From positions 592,727 to 656,726 of the forward strand of contig NC_031472.1 of assembly GCF_000006565.2 (NCBI RefSeq): a stretch of 64,000 bases of DNA, read 5' to 3'. The stretch is from Toxoplasma gondii ME49 (lineage: Eukaryota; Apicomplexa; Conoidasida; Eucoccidiorida; Sarcocystidae). The notes beneath the pieces were generated by a model. The model saw only the letters and a program-made list of their open reading frames with translations, did no database searches and was not told the DNA's origin. Below are positions 13,897-27,100 of the stretch, piece by piece (positions within the stretch are counted from its first letter, which is position 1; the number at the start of each line of letters is the position of its first letter). A program made the position numbers and the translations under genes.

Positions 13897-15812
13897 TTTC
13901 AACACCTTGCGGGGCTTTCATTCCCTGCACAGACGGCAGATTCACAGGCCACAGTTCCTGAGCGCTCAAATTTTCTTCAAATGAAACGAAACTGTACGTG
14001 ACCGCCTGTCTGTTCTAAGAGTAATCAGTTTTTTCCGTTGTCGCTGCAGTTCGTGATGACGATGCCACATACACATACGATTTTTTTTATCCGTATGTAT
14101 ATGCATGCTTATAGACGTACCAGAATCGCAAGTGAAACGTATATCTACACACACATGATCAGAATCCGCACATGTAGCGTTTCGTGTAGTTCCAGAGTAT
14201 ATGGAGAGGTACTGCAGAAAATGCGCATCCTCTCGTCCCCACTGGAACGGGACGAGGCTCGTCTTTTCCTTTCTTGGTGTGAGAAGCGGAAGTTCTTAAC
14301 GGGATCTTGCGGAGACGAACAGTCCGCTGAATGCGCGTTTCTCCGTCTCGACGCCGGTAGAAATCAGGAATAAAAGCCAGCTGAGGCGATACCATCGAAG
14401 CGCCTCCAGAGATCCTATGGTGTACAGTGACGCCGATCAAACTGAAGGGCGTGAGAATTTATTATGAAGTGCAAAGATGACAAGACGCTACCAAGGCTGG
14501 GAAGAGCTTGGTGAATAGCAGACGAAGCCCAGTTGACTGGCTTTATGTCTGCTGCTCTCCAGGCGGAGCTCATCGAAAATTGATCCCTCGATTTGTGTCG
14601 GTTTCTCCTTTTTGCTTGAACGAGTTCTGCATGCTTCTCGTGCACCACTCCCATGCCATTTCCCTCTCAAGACTGTCTTCCCAACAAAGACTCCAGGGAA
14701 ACAAACATGAGTCGAAAAACCCACCACTGCGTGTCACACTTCGTGACGCAGATTGACAATCTGCATGCGCGCCATGAGCCTGGCTGTAGCGCCGAAAGTG
14801 GTTTCGATTGCAACGTTTCCATTACCATGATTTATTAAATTATTTCATTCACCCCGCCAAGAAACAGAAGCAATCCAAGCGTGCTGCACGCAAATCTTGT
14901 CCGCCTCCGTACATTCCGCTTGATTACTCACGACTCCACCTCTCCTAAAACTAACACGAAGTATCCATATGCATTTGTGTGTGTTTATCGATATATATAT
15001 ATATATATATATATTTATATTGTAGGTAAATACTTGGAAACCTGTGTACACTGTAAGTGTATGGTAGGGATGGAACGAATTCTTCTAAGAGATCTCGTTC
15101 GTTTGACGCGGCCACTTCGAGGAGAGGCTGTGAAGAGCAGACAGAGAGGTTGCAGTGGAAACAAACTGGAGAAGAAGCCTCGAGAAAGACGTCAATCGTC
15201 TCAGCGCTGCGGCAAAGAATGGGAAATGCATCTGGAGTACGTATGTGTACGATTCAGAGCCTGTGTGTAGGATTGGTGTTGGGACATTAGGTTTAGGGTC
15301 TATCTACCTATTGGTTTTTTTTCTAGAACGGAATATAGTTGCGTGCACTGGAAGATGGGCGACAAGCAGTCCAACTCGTCGCATATACTCCCCAGAAAAG
15401 ACATATGAAGAATCCTGTCTCAGAGACTAACAAATCGAAGCACGTAAGATGCTTTGAGCGTTCGACGGCCGCGCTAGGTTCCCATGGCAAGCCTTACGAT
15501 TCTGAATGTTTTTACAAGGTTCACACTACATATTTGAGGGCAGGAAGCATCGACGGAAGAAAGAAAGGGACGAGGGAAGAGCTGCGCAACATTCGTCAAA
15601 GAAACGTTTGTTTTTACGGCTGTCGAAATCCCGTCCCCCGCTGTTTCCTGACCCTTTCTCTATCCCTCTTTCTCCTCGTGTCGAGGCCACAAAAAGGAGT
15701 AGTCGAGATCTCCCTTTTCGCCAAGTTTTCGATCTCTTTTCTATCGTCTGCGCCGTGTCTACTCCGCTTTCTCTCCGCCATCCTCTCTGTTCTCCCTCGT
15801 TCTTTCTCCGAC
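13897..15812. other. Convergent intergenic spacer (3' flanks)
   Basis: This lies between the stop codon at 13896 and the minus-strand stop at 15813, so it should hold both 3' UTRs and terminators. It contains an (AT)n tract near 14991-15014. Small open frames are present on both strands without coding character. I see no RNA gene or repeat family. Confidence 0.6.
14991..15014. repeat. (AT)n microsatellite
   Basis: Twelve uninterrupted AT dinucleotides followed by a short TTTATATT tail, in the convergent spacer. It is useful as a length-polymorphic marker; no function is implied. Confidence 0.9.
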
Positions 15813-18186
15813 TTACTCGCCCCGAACAGCACTGAGCAGCTGAGGGACGGGGACGCCTCCAACGCCCAGAGTGTCCTCGATGAGGCTCCAAAGGACGTCC
15901 GCATCCATTCCTCCTTGGTTTTCTTTTTCGCAATCCAGCGTGAGAATCGCAGGTTCTGCCGTGGTGTCTTCTAACATGTCTTCTTCGTCGCCCTCGCCGT
16001 GTTTGATTATCTGCTGGGCATTTTTCCCCACCTTCCGCAGCTGGGGAAAGAGCGCGCTCTTCTGCTCCGGCACAAGCGCCCCGGTGACGAGGCCGCCGTC
16101 GACTTTGTTCACTTTGAATCGCGTGGTGCACTGCAGCAGTTGGTACAGGGCTTGCAGGCTCTTCTCCTTCGAGGACGACTCTTTTTTCGCGCTCTCGAGC
16201 GCCTCGAAGAGCCGCAGCTTCTTCTGCCTCGTGAAGGACAGATTTGCCATCTTCTTGTGCACTTGCTGTCGATACACCTCGACCTGCTCCTTCTTCCTCT
16301 GCGTGTCTTTCAGGCGCTTTTCCAGCTTCTCCTGGCCGCCGGCTTGGTCCTGCGCGACGCGCTGGACGACTTCAAACTCCCGTTCGCTCTCGTCATACAG
16401 TCGCTGCTCCCTTGAAAACAAATCCCGAACCTCCGAGTTGAAGGCCACAGCCTTCGTTCGTCGATTCGCCAGGGACGCCGACGCCCGACGGACAGCGCGC
16501 AGCATGCGGCCCTCGAGCATGATGTAAGGGGTCACCTGAAAAATGGGGGGAGAAGACCTCTGTACGCGCCTCCACACACCTTAATTGAGAGCCAGGCATT
16601 TCGAGAGAGACAGAAAGGGACATTTGGACCTATTCTCTGTTCTGTTAACAACACACTGCGGCAAATCAAGCACACGAACATGAGAAGACGAGCAGCTACG
16701 CATTTGCTGGGGGCAAATACGTCAAAAGACGGACTTCTGGATATGTGACATAAATCTGATCATAGCACGTCTACAAATGTACACATATGTACGTATGGTA
16801 AGGATTTACGGCGCCCGCTGCGTTCCTTGTGTTTCGCACATCATCTGGTCCAGAGAGGCGGACTCGTCTACATGAGACGGGACTGTGTCTCACCTGTTTT
16901 TCTTCGTCAGTCATATCGCAAAGTTTCTTGACAGTTGCGTCGACCATTGGTCTCCACTGGTCTCGGAACTCTTCCGCAGTCTTGGGAAGAGAAAACGGTC
17001 CGCTGTCGCCTCTCTCTCTCCATCGGGCTTCTTCACCTGCCTGCTGTACGTACTCCCTCAGTGACCCGGAAGCAGGCAGAACGTGCTGAAGGTTTTCGAG
17101 TTCCCGAAGTTTCTCGTTTCTCGAATGTTTGTCTGCGCACAACGCGGCACTCTGAGGCACTTCGTTTGCGCTCGCAGGCGCGCGTCTGGAGCATCGCGAC
17201 GAAAGCGGAGAGATTCTTTCCTCCGCTACAGAGATCCTCTCACTCGGCGACACTCCATGCATGTCTCCTCGAGCAGAGACCTCTGCGGAGGCTGCGGGCG
17301 CCCCCTCCTGTCGGGAGTCTGAAGCCATCAGAAATATCGCGTTGGTCTTGAGAGGCGAGGACCTGCTAGCCGTGGAGGAGGACATGGACTTGAACCCAGC
17401 TCTCTCAGTCTCCTCGGAGCCTGTCAAAACCGAGTGCAAAGCCGGGAGAGCAGGCTCGGAGGGCTGCGACAAGAAACTGTGTGTCTGATCTTCGGTTCTC
17501 CGAAGGCGCTTCGACGGAGAGAAGGCGGCGACGCTCGACGGCGAGAGATCGGAGTGGCCTGCGTCCTCTCGTGCTGCGGTCGCAGGGGCCGCTAGTTGGG
17601 CTCCACGGCCAGAGCCGACAGGAGACGAAGAGGAGAGTCTCGCGAGCACAGGACGGCTGGGTGAAGAAGCATGGCGAAGAGTCGAAGACGCTCGAGAAGG
17701 CAGGGGGATGAGCGTGGTGGAGGAGACGCCACTGGTGCCCATCTTTGGGCGAGAAGAGCGAATCGCAGATGCGCGAGACAGATTTCCGGCTTGTCCTCTG
17801 CTGTCTCCTGCGCTTGCGGCAAAGCGTTTCTCTTCCTCCTCTCCCTCCTCAGCTGCTCGCCCTCTGCTCTCATCTGCTTGTCTTCCCTCTTCTCCCTCTC
17901 TCGCGTCCAAGGACGAGAGACGCGGGTGAGGAATGCCGGAGACATCGGCGTTGAGAGACGGTCGTCGCGGCAGGGGAGAGGACGAAAACGAAAAGGACGG
18001 ACACTCCGCAGCAGACGGCGGCAACTGTCGCTCTGTGCCGAGTCTAAGGCGTGACTTTGAGGAGAGTGGAAATGGAGAACCGGCATCGTTTCGTTCGCAT
18101 GGAGAGACGCGAGGTTCTCGCAGCGGAGAGGAAGAACCTGCCGCCTCAGGGGCAGGCCCCCACCGCGGGCTTCGAACGAGAACCAT
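15813..18186 (-). CDS. Candidate Spc24-like kinetochore protein with long disordered N terminus
   Basis: Two exons, 18186-16894 and 16535-15813, joined in phase 0 across a 358-nt intron with consensus GTGAGA and TTTTCAG ends; about 671 aa. Residues 1-370 are Ser/Pro/Arg-rich and disordered. Residues about 370-560 are helical and coiled coil, with repeated EEK, ERE and KKEQVEVYRQQ patterns. The C-terminal 90 residues look like a small RWD-type domain: a hydrophobic strand, then GGLVTGALV, an acidic insertion, AILTLD, and a terminal VLWSLIEDTLG. This order and the final LWSL(I/V)(E/D) resemble the C terminus of eukaryotic Spc24, a subunit of the Ndc80 complex that links kinetochores to microtubules. 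The resemblance is by memory and eye only. The N-terminal half is far longer than in yeast or human Spc24. The start chosen is the ATG of MVLVRSPRWG. If not Spc24, it is an unassigned coiled-coil protein. Confidence 0.5.
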
Positions 18187-21116
18187 ATCGAGTTCGAAGT
18201 AAAAACGACAACAAGGTTGACTCCTGTTTAGATCTTGAAGCGCTTTGTAAACGAAACCCAAGTTCTACAGCGTTCGAAAGTGACATAGTTGAGATGACGT
18301 AGACTGGGGGGAAGCGGAGCAGAAAATGAACAGGAAGAGCAGCTGGAGTCTATGGAAAGGCGAAACAGGAATGGCGCTGGATAATGCGACTGTTCTGACA
18401 GACAAGATGACAGACCGCAACGCCAGAGAAACAGGAAAACGACAGAGGCAGAGATACCTGTCTTTGGGCGAGTGAGATGAAGCAGATGGTGAAAAGGGGA
18501 AAACGGATGCAAAAGGCCTACACACACGCGACGTGACGGCTGGAAAAGCAAAAGAGACGGAGAAATAGGGTGCCCAGGAACACAGGGGAAAAAACAGCCG
18601 AGCAAGGCTTTGGCGTGAGAGGATGAGGGCACTGAGAGAAGGAGCAGTGGAAAAAGGTGGGCGGTGAAGACAAAGCCGCAGAGCGTAGAGAAACTGATGA
18701 GTTGGGGGAAGAAAAAGACAGAAACACGAGAAAGGGGGTACAGATACCGCACAAGGGGAAAGATGACAAAGAAGAGAGAAGCGAGAGAAAAGGCCGCCGA
18801 GAAAGCAGGCGAAAAAACAGGTACGCGGAGTAGGCGGGCGAGGGGGAACTCTGCGTATATGTTCGTTCGTTCTGCTCCACCGCAAGAAGGCCAGACTCAA
18901 GACCCACCTCAACAGAGGAAGTTGACGTGTCTGGCAGTAACAGTTGCTTTAATCGTTAAGTCTTCTTTTCCAGAATACCACAAAACTACGGAAAGCGACC
19001 ATGCCAACCGCGGCGAACCCTCCCGTTTTTTCTGTCTTCGACGGGGTGTGCTCGCGCTCGCGGCCCACTTATGTTGCGCGACACCCTCGTGTGGACCCTC
19101 CACCTCTTGATGTTCGACTGTTTCTTGTGGATTTTCTCTGCTGCGTTCGTGTCTCTCTCTACTTGTGTGTTTCTTTCAGTTTTCTCGCGATGTGTTCGGC
19201 GGACCTGCGGTCGAAGTGCATGTGGCAATCGCAGACAGCAATTCTCCACGGTGACCTTCTCCGCGCTTTCTCTGGTACCCCTGGCAGCTGTATTATTGGC
19301 TTCGCAGATCCGTTTCTCGTTCTTTGCTCTCCCGCGCCTCTATACACCCGCACTCTCGCGAATCCACACCGACTTGCCCCTACATTCGAGGGAAAAGTTA
19401 AGAAAATAGGAAACGCCTTTTACCACGTGAAGTCCCGTATACTGCCTAACCTAAAGTCCACCAAACCCCTGTGAAAGGTGCCGGGGTACTTATCATCCGT
19501 CTGTTTACACATGCAGACATGTGTAGGCGTATGTAGTACGCAACAGAGAAAGTAGAGAAGAGGGCCCCACGAAATCGAATTGAAAATTAAGATTTAGCCC
19601 GAGGAACGGACCATATCAGACACAACAGTTCTGTCGTTCTCGACCACGTTACTCCAGCGAGACCTCTTTTCCACGTTGAAACTCTTCGTTCTGTTTCCCA
19701 GTTCCTTGGTTGCCGTGAACCGGCGCAACAATGCTGCAGAATTGAGTAGTGGTTACAGGAGCGTGGTGCTAGTAGATTTGATCTGCCACTGTAAGCACAC
19801 GAGCAGTCTGTCTGCCCAGCCGACTTATTCTCTAATAGAACCGCGTACCTCCCTGTGTCTTCAGCCTTGAGAGTTGTTTTCCTCGGTCTTCAGGCGTCCC
19901 CGTAAAGCCGAAATGTCATTCTCTTTTAGCGTTTGTGCTCTCGTCGGTTCTTCCTCTCGCTCGGGCGGCTTCAGCTTTTTGAAGGAAGTAATCGCTAGAG
20001 GTTGTGTGTTAAACCGCGGTGTGGCCGCGCTTCTCTCTCTCTTTCGCGGTCCCAGGAGGGGCTTTTAAGAACAGCAGACAGCTGGAAAACTCGCGTTTAA
20101 CGGTCTATCAGCTGCCCATGTGAGTGGACAAACAGTTGTAGACTTTGGTTTCGCCACGAACAGCAGGCGCGAGAACCTGGGCTACTCTTTGAAAACGAAG
20201 CGGCATGGGGTCCGTCCGTCTGCAAAAATGCTCGGGAAAGAAGGTGAAGGGAAAGAGTGGCAATCGCTCTCTATTTTACGGAGAGCCTGGCATGATATTG
20301 TTATGGTCTTAGCTTTCAGGCAAGCTAGTTATCGCTGCATCCTATACACACTCAGGCCCGAGAGATATTTTTGCGCTCCGTATACTAAAAGGCATGAAGC
20401 TGGAAGGCGAATGTGCATGCGGACATACGTGGAAACTCTGTCCGCCTGTGATAGTCTCGTTATCTCTCGGACACTGAGAGAGAGAGACAACTGCTTTCTT
20501 CTGCAACGACCCTCTTAACGCCGAGGACGGACATCACAAGGACGGGCAAAAGAAAATAACGGAGCTTTTCTGAACAGAAGGACCCATCGAAATCCCGTTT
20601 TCGTCTTTAAATACTAATGACTATATTTGAAGAGACATTTGTATACATATGTGCTCAAAACTATCCTTGACGTACCTACTGACGTTTACTCCACAGGTAC
20701 ACCATGAGCATAGATGCACATATAACATATATATATATATGCATTTGTTTGAGAAATGGACGAAACAAAAAGTAGTGACAAGAAACGCCTGCAGGGAGCT
20801 AATGTTCTCACGCGTTCCTCGGGATGTAGTGCCTATCAAGCTCATCTGCATAACTCTTGTTGCCTGGCTTAGGGAGTCAGGGCGCCGTTGTTCTCTCGTC
20901 TTACGCGGGAGCCCACAATGTGGTGAAATTTGCGGCTTACGGACGCAACGTTGTCTCTTTGTTTTCTGTGTTTGACACTCCAGAAAAGAAGTCTGGAAAG
21001 AATCGCAGTTCTATCGAGGTTCAGGTGCGACACAGGTCACAGATTTAGCGTCACGGCATGTCTTGCGGTTCCTCAAACTGTGCCTGTTCTCTTACACGTC
21101 GTCTCCGCATTCCACC
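18187..21116. promoter_or_regulatory. Divergent intergenic region between the Spc24-like gene and the giant gene
   Basis: The flanking genes start at 18186 (-) and 21117 (+), so both promoters and 5' UTRs should lie in these 2.9 kb. I see an (AT)n run near 20725-20740 but no protein-coding exon I can defend. Hydrophobic open frames on the minus strand at 18264-18912 look like translations of purine-rich plus-strand DNA. Either 5' UTR may contain an intron; pyrimidine-AG sites exist but cannot be assigned. Confidence 0.55.
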
Positions 21117-24100
21117 ATGGTTTATGTATCAGCGAACTGCGCTTCACCCTTCGCCTCGCCCAGAGGGACAAGACCGAAGCTCGTGGAAGTCACACGCATT
21201 GGAATTCCACCGGGGTGCCACTCAGCGCCAGTGACTCTTCTTCAGAACGCCCTAGCTCCTTCCAGATTTGTTTCTTCCTGGCAGAGGGAAGAGGAGGGAA
21301 AAAGACCGGAGAGAGGCCGGCAAGAAAAACGAGAAAAACGAAAGTCTCCTGTCGCCTGCGGGTACAGTGCCTCCGGCGACAAGGCTATCCTCCGTGAAAG
21401 GCAGTCACCTTTCCTGTGTGACTCTTCTCGTCAGAAACGAAAATCAAACGTAGAGACACCGAGGTACAAACCTCTCCACCGAATGCATTCCTCTACCGTT
21501 TCGTCTTCCTCTTGGACTTCTTCTGCATCTTTTTCCACTTCTGCTTCTTCGTCTTCTTCGTCGTCTCCGCTGTGTAGACGAGAGAATCCGAAGCGTTTGT
21601 CGTCTCCTTGTAAGAGAGCAGTTCCTTCCTCGTTGTCGGTCCCTTGTAGGGAGCGCGAAGAAGCGAGTCTTCGACTGCACTCGATTGTGAAGAAAGTCGA
21701 GTCCGGGGGAATTCGATTTCGACAAGGAAGCGACTCCTGCTCTGTCCGGGAAGCAATCGAAATTTTCTGTGGAGAGAGACCTCAGTGGAGCGTGCGTCAA
21801 GACGCGCTTGTGTTCGTCCACGGAGCTCCCGCGAAGCCCGGCTTTCGACTGTCCGGCGAAAAGTCAGTCGAGGACGAGGGCGACAGGAGAGAAAAACAGA
21901 CAGCCTCTCTGGTGCCGCAGACTCCAGGCATGGCAGGCCTCGGACTCAGGGACCAACTCGACCCACCAGCACCCAGCAATACGCCACACATGCCCAGGCG
22001 ACAAACGAGCAACGAAGCCGCAGAGGACTCACGCAGTCCTGCTTCCACTACGGGGGCAGAGCGAAGGACTTTAGTAGGTTTCACGGAAGAACTGTCACCG
22101 AGTGTGGGGGCGACCGACTCACCCTTCTTTCGAAAGAGCAACGCGATGTCCCTTTCTTCTGCAGTATCTTCCTTTTCACCCTGCCACCGTGCCATGCCTT
22201 CTTCTTGTGCAGTCGATCCTTCCTCTCAAGGACTTCCGATTTCTCCCGCCTGTTCGCCTTCTTCGATTCCAGGTCCAGACGAGCTCATCGGGGCTTCGTC
22301 TCTGCCTCAGAACGTGTGTTCGCCTTCCTTGTTCTCTCTCCACCGCCTCCGTGGAAGGGATTGCCCTTTCTCTCCTGCTTCGTCGTACGCAAGCGCTTCG
22401 CCTTCCTTCGGACCTTCCCCTCATGTTTTGTTTTCTCGTTCTCCACCAAAAATTCACTTTCTCCCTTCATCTGACCGCTCTCGCGACTCATCGATGTTGC
22501 CTGCTTTCCTGTGTCAGAAGAATTCCTCTGTCGCCTTGTTACATCCCGCCGACAGCCCTCCGTCTGCGGCATCTTCTTCATGGGGCTCTCGTTCATCTTG
22601 CGTAAAGCCGCTGCAAAGTTCTTCTCCTTGCCGAAAGTCTCAGTTGCCCTCTTCGACTCCAGCTCGTGTCTCTTCCTGCTTCTCTTCCTTGCCATCTCCT
22701 CCCCCACGCACCTCTTCTTCTTGTCAGCAGTCGAACTGTGGTTCGCCTGGCTCTTGTCCGTCTTCTTCGAGTTTTTGTCCTCGTTTTTCTGTCGCAGCAC
22801 ATTGCACAGCCTGCTTGGAGACCAGTTCATTGCCTCCAACCAACAGTAGCAGCCGCCTGAACGCCGCCTCCACTCGAGAAGAGAACAAGGTCTCTTCTCC
22901 GTCTTCCTCTCCTCCTTGGCGCGCCTCCGCTGCCTCACATGTGTCATCTCCTTCTCCTGTCTCGTCGTCTGTCTCCGCTTCGATTTTCTCTGTGGGGAGA
23001 CAGGAAAAACGGAGAGATCCGAGCGCGGTTTGTTCAACTCCGCAGCCCCGCAAGTTCTCAGCGAGAGAAGGAGAAGCTGGGCGAGACGGACCCCAGGCAA
23101 GGGAGGGGGGCAGACCAGAGAGAGCGAGGAGCAAGGAAGAACATGGGAGCGAGAGGAAGCAGGAAGCCGAACCACGAGAAAACTGTCGAAAAGGCGAGAT
23201 GGCCAACGAAACATCAACAGGTTCTCTCCCCTCTATTCTAGACGAAAGAGTAGCAACTCCGACAACTTTAACCGATAAAAAGGGAATCCAAGTCGACCCG
23301 GAAACGAACAATGGTTTAGCAAGTCCTGCTTCGCACGCTGCATACATCTGGCGTGCTCAGTCGCAGTCTTCTTCCGGAAACGGGTCCTTGTCTTCTTTCC
23401 TGTCTTCTCCCTCTTCTCCCTTTTCTTCTGCTTCTCCCTCGCTTTTTTCTCCACTCTGTGGACCTGCTTCCGACGCCACTCGCCTCGCAGGTCTCATAGC
23501 CGGACCGTGCACTCTGCGAGAGGCACAGAGGGCACTGACAACCCCAGCAAAGCGTTTCGGACTTCTCACACCGGTGACAAAAACAGTCTCCCCTTCGCGA
23601 CTTGCGTCACTTCGTCAGGCCAGAGGACCGGAGAAGAAAACGAAGAAAACAAAGGACGCAGAACTGGAAACGAGGCACACCGAACAAGCGTACAGACTGA
23701 AGAGCAGCCGCGAGGAGACAAGAGTGAAGCCGCTCAACGCAGCTTCTTTGTTGGGCAATGAGGGGAAAGAGAAAATGAACTTGTCCCCGTGCTCGCGTTT
23801 CTTCTCGAGAGCCAGAGCAAGGGAGAAGGAACAAAGATCCCACGAAGGAGAGAATGAGAAAGGAGGGAACGAAGAGATCCGTGTGGCGGGGAACGACGAA
23901 CCAAAGAGACAGGAGGGAGGGTCAAAAGGAGAGGCGGTGCTGATGGACAGGATTAAGAGCTCAGAGAGCGATGCCGACAGGGAAAGAAAAATAAAACTGG
24001 AAGAGGCACTGTCACCTTGTTCGCTGTTCTTCGCACGCGCGAGGAGAAGACTCGCGGCAAGCAAAGGAACACAAAATGCAGCTGGGGGAGAGCAAACATG

Positions 24101-27100
24101 CGGAGAGAATGCAACAGAGGCGAGACAAACGAAAGCTCTGGATAGGACGAGAAGGAGAACGAAAGAGACAAGTAACGCCCGTCAGTCTCCCACAAAACGT
24201 CGAGGCTCCTTTCGACTGAATCTACACAACTTACAACATCTCCCGTGTTCTCCTTCTGCACCATTCTATGCACCTTGTTCTTCTAACTCTCCTTCGTTTG
24301 CTTCTTCTTCGTCATCTGTTTCTTCTTCTTCACCTGTTTCTTCTTCTCTTGTTTCTTCTTCTTCCTTTCCTCCTTCTTTTTCGTCCTCTTCCGCTGCTTC
24401 TTCCCCGTTTGCGTCTTGTTCCTACATTTCTTTTTCTTCCTCATCTTGTACGTCTTTCATGGCCGGTTCGTCTTCACTTCACTATGGATTCTGGGGGGAA
24501 CGTCCGTTGCGAGGAGCTCCTGTTGAGCAGCCAGGGTCTTGTGCAGCTCGCGCTCGACACACACGAGGGAAGTCGCCCCCGCACCAGTCTTTCTGCTTTG
24601 AATCGCCCGGTTTGTCTCTGCCTCTCCAGAGACCTTCTTCCCCACCTTCTTCTCGACCATCGCGTTCCTTGACGGCGCCACTGTCTCCCTTTTCCGACTT
24701 CTTCTCTCGCGTCCAAGGTCGCACAGCGACTCTGGCAGCCAACCAAGAGCAGCCAGCCTTCTGTGGCTCTCCTGGCGCCTCGCCTTCGCCACTCTCCTTT
24801 TCCTCCTCTCCGGCGTCTTTGCTCACCTTCGAGTCCCCGCAAAGGAAGAACAAAGAAACCGCGCTGTCTCCCGGAAAAAAGAAGACGATAGCGACTTCGC
24901 CTCCACGCTCTCTGCCCATACAGAAGGAAGGACGCAGAGACCCCGAAGACCGGACGGCAAGAGAAGAAGAACAAAGCAGATACGCGAAGAGCCACCTGGA
25001 AGCCTTGTTTGCGGGGAAACGACAGGCGCACATCGCTGGCGAGCAGCGAGAAGAAAACAACGAGACAGAACAGGCGAGGGCAGAGAGAGAAGAACGTGAA
25101 GAAAACGGTGAAGAACGCAAGAAGAGAAAGGAAGAGACATCACACGGAGGAGACAAGCGTAAAGGAAGGACGAGTGAGGAACAGGGAGAGAGAGAGAAAG
25201 AAGAAGAAAGCCGCGAGACAGAAGGAAAGCACGCAGATGCCCGAGAAGGAAACATGATGCAAGTGGAGAGGAACGCGAAAGACAGAGGAGCCGAGAATGG
25301 CAGAGTCGACCACGAGGAGAGACAGACAGGAGGAGAACAAATAGGGAGAAAGACGGAGTATAAAGTGGGCAGCAGGGAAGGAAACGGGGCAGACGTGAGA
25401 CGCGAAGAAGAAGACTCAAAGGAAAGGGAGAGTCGTGACGAGGCCTGCAAGAGGCCTGGCGCATGTTGGCCGGACGCGGAAGAAGGCCAAGGGGCTGAGA
25501 GAACGCGAGTTGGTCGAGAAAGAGAAGAAAAACAAGAGCTTCAGTCGCCTTCTCGTTCTTCGAAACTGGAGAAAGTGGCGTTCGTGCCAGGACGTGATCT
25601 CCACGCAGAAGACCCTCGAGAAGAAAGGACAGACTTAAAGGGGAGCGTCGAAGCGGAAATTCAGAGGGGCAGGACGGAGGAACTTCAGAAGGGAGAAGCA
25701 CGAAGACACCCAGGAAGCGACGGACGCAAACGCTTCTGCACAGAAGGCGCTGGAACTGTGGGGAGCTCGTGCGAGCGCCAGATTGGAAACTCCGTGAGAC
25801 CGGGAGACAAAGACACACCACAAAAACAACAAGCGACAGCTGGAGAAGAAGGAGAAGGCACGGGAAAAGACAACACACCTTCGAAGACAAGACATTTCTT
25901 CGACGACCAAGTCGCTCCGACCTCGACCGCACTCGACCGCAGCTCTCAGGCGGCAGAGGGGAAAGGCACTCTCGTCCGAGAGGAGGAAGCAGGAAAATCG
26001 ACAGTCCTCTGTGCGAAAAAACACGGTAGAGAAAACCTGCAGATACGTGAGAAGGAGGTCGCAGGCAGTCCAGAAGGCGAATTGGATGAAGCGATACAAA
26101 GAGTCGATCTCGATGGACAGTCAAATAATGGAGACTGCCTACGAGCACCACAAAGAGCAGAGGAAAACAGTCACTCGAGTCCGCGCTGCAGTCGTAGCAG
26201 CGAACTTCATGGAGAAGCGGGAGCACCCGCGAGGATACGAGAAGAAACAAATGCAGAAGTGCGACAGGGAGACACAAGAGAAGAAAGGCTGCCGCAAGAG
26301 GCTGTTGTTTTTGAAACACAAAAACAAGGCCCCAGACAAAAACAAGAGCGAGAAGCTCGGGAGCGAGAGGGAGATGACGCCTCGTGCCATGCGTCTGCGC
26401 CAGTTCACCCCCGACCTCAAGCTGAGCCTGACGAAGATTGGAAACAGATTTTAGAGGAACTGGAGGGATATTTCCACTCTCTCGCCGACCCTCATTCTCC
26501 CTCCCAGATTGACGGTTCCCGCGTAGCTTCGTGCCTCTTCCCTTCCTCTCTTCCTTGTGCACCTCTGTCCCCCGTCCTCCTGCCGTCTGCGCTTCCGTTC
26601 TGTCCTTCTAGTGGCGTCTCTCAGGGTGAAAAAGGCAGAGAGGAAGGAAACAAAGAATGCAGCCAAAGCTGGACCTGTGCGGTCCACCCTCACGACCCAC
26701 AGAAGGATGGCCAACAAAGCGCAGACTGTAGTGAAGCTGCCAAAGGCGTTCCTTGTTTCACGGCTTCTCCGCTGTCGTCTCCAGCTCGCGCGACATCACT
26801 CCACAGCCGAGGAAGCCAACAAAGTGTATTGAAAACAGGGGCTACCCCAGCGACTGACTTCCTTCCAGAAATCGTGGAACCTTCTTCTTCTTTCCGTTCT
26901 TTTTCCTCTTCTCCTTCGCTCTCCTGCGTTTCCTCTTCGTCTTCTCGCGCCTCGTCCTCCGCCTCCTCTCCTCCCGTCACCTCTGCGACGAACGCCCCCG
27001 ACTGTCTTCCGGGAACTCGAAGGCGAGGCCTGCCGCCAGTGCCTCCACCGTCATGCGGTGGCACAGCACAGTTGAAAGTGACACTGGCGTCTCGTCTCCC

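Noticed and set aside
15339..15974. Plus-strand frame of 211 codons overlapping the 3' end of the Spc24-like gene
   Set aside because: It overlaps a supported minus-strand exon, has no splice partners and no recognisable domain.
18264..18912. Overlapping hydrophobic minus-strand frames (up to 215 codons) upstream of the Spc24-like gene
   Set aside because: Leu/Phe/Ser/Cys-rich frames opposite purine-rich DNA; three frames are open at once, which signals composition rather than coding.
24823..26562. Long minus-strand open frame (579 codons) opposite the giant exon
   Set aside because: It is the complement of Glu/Arg/Lys- and Ser-rich codons on the plus strand, which rarely give antisense stops. 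It is Leu/Ser/Arg/Cys-rich, has no domain and overlaps a better supported gene.
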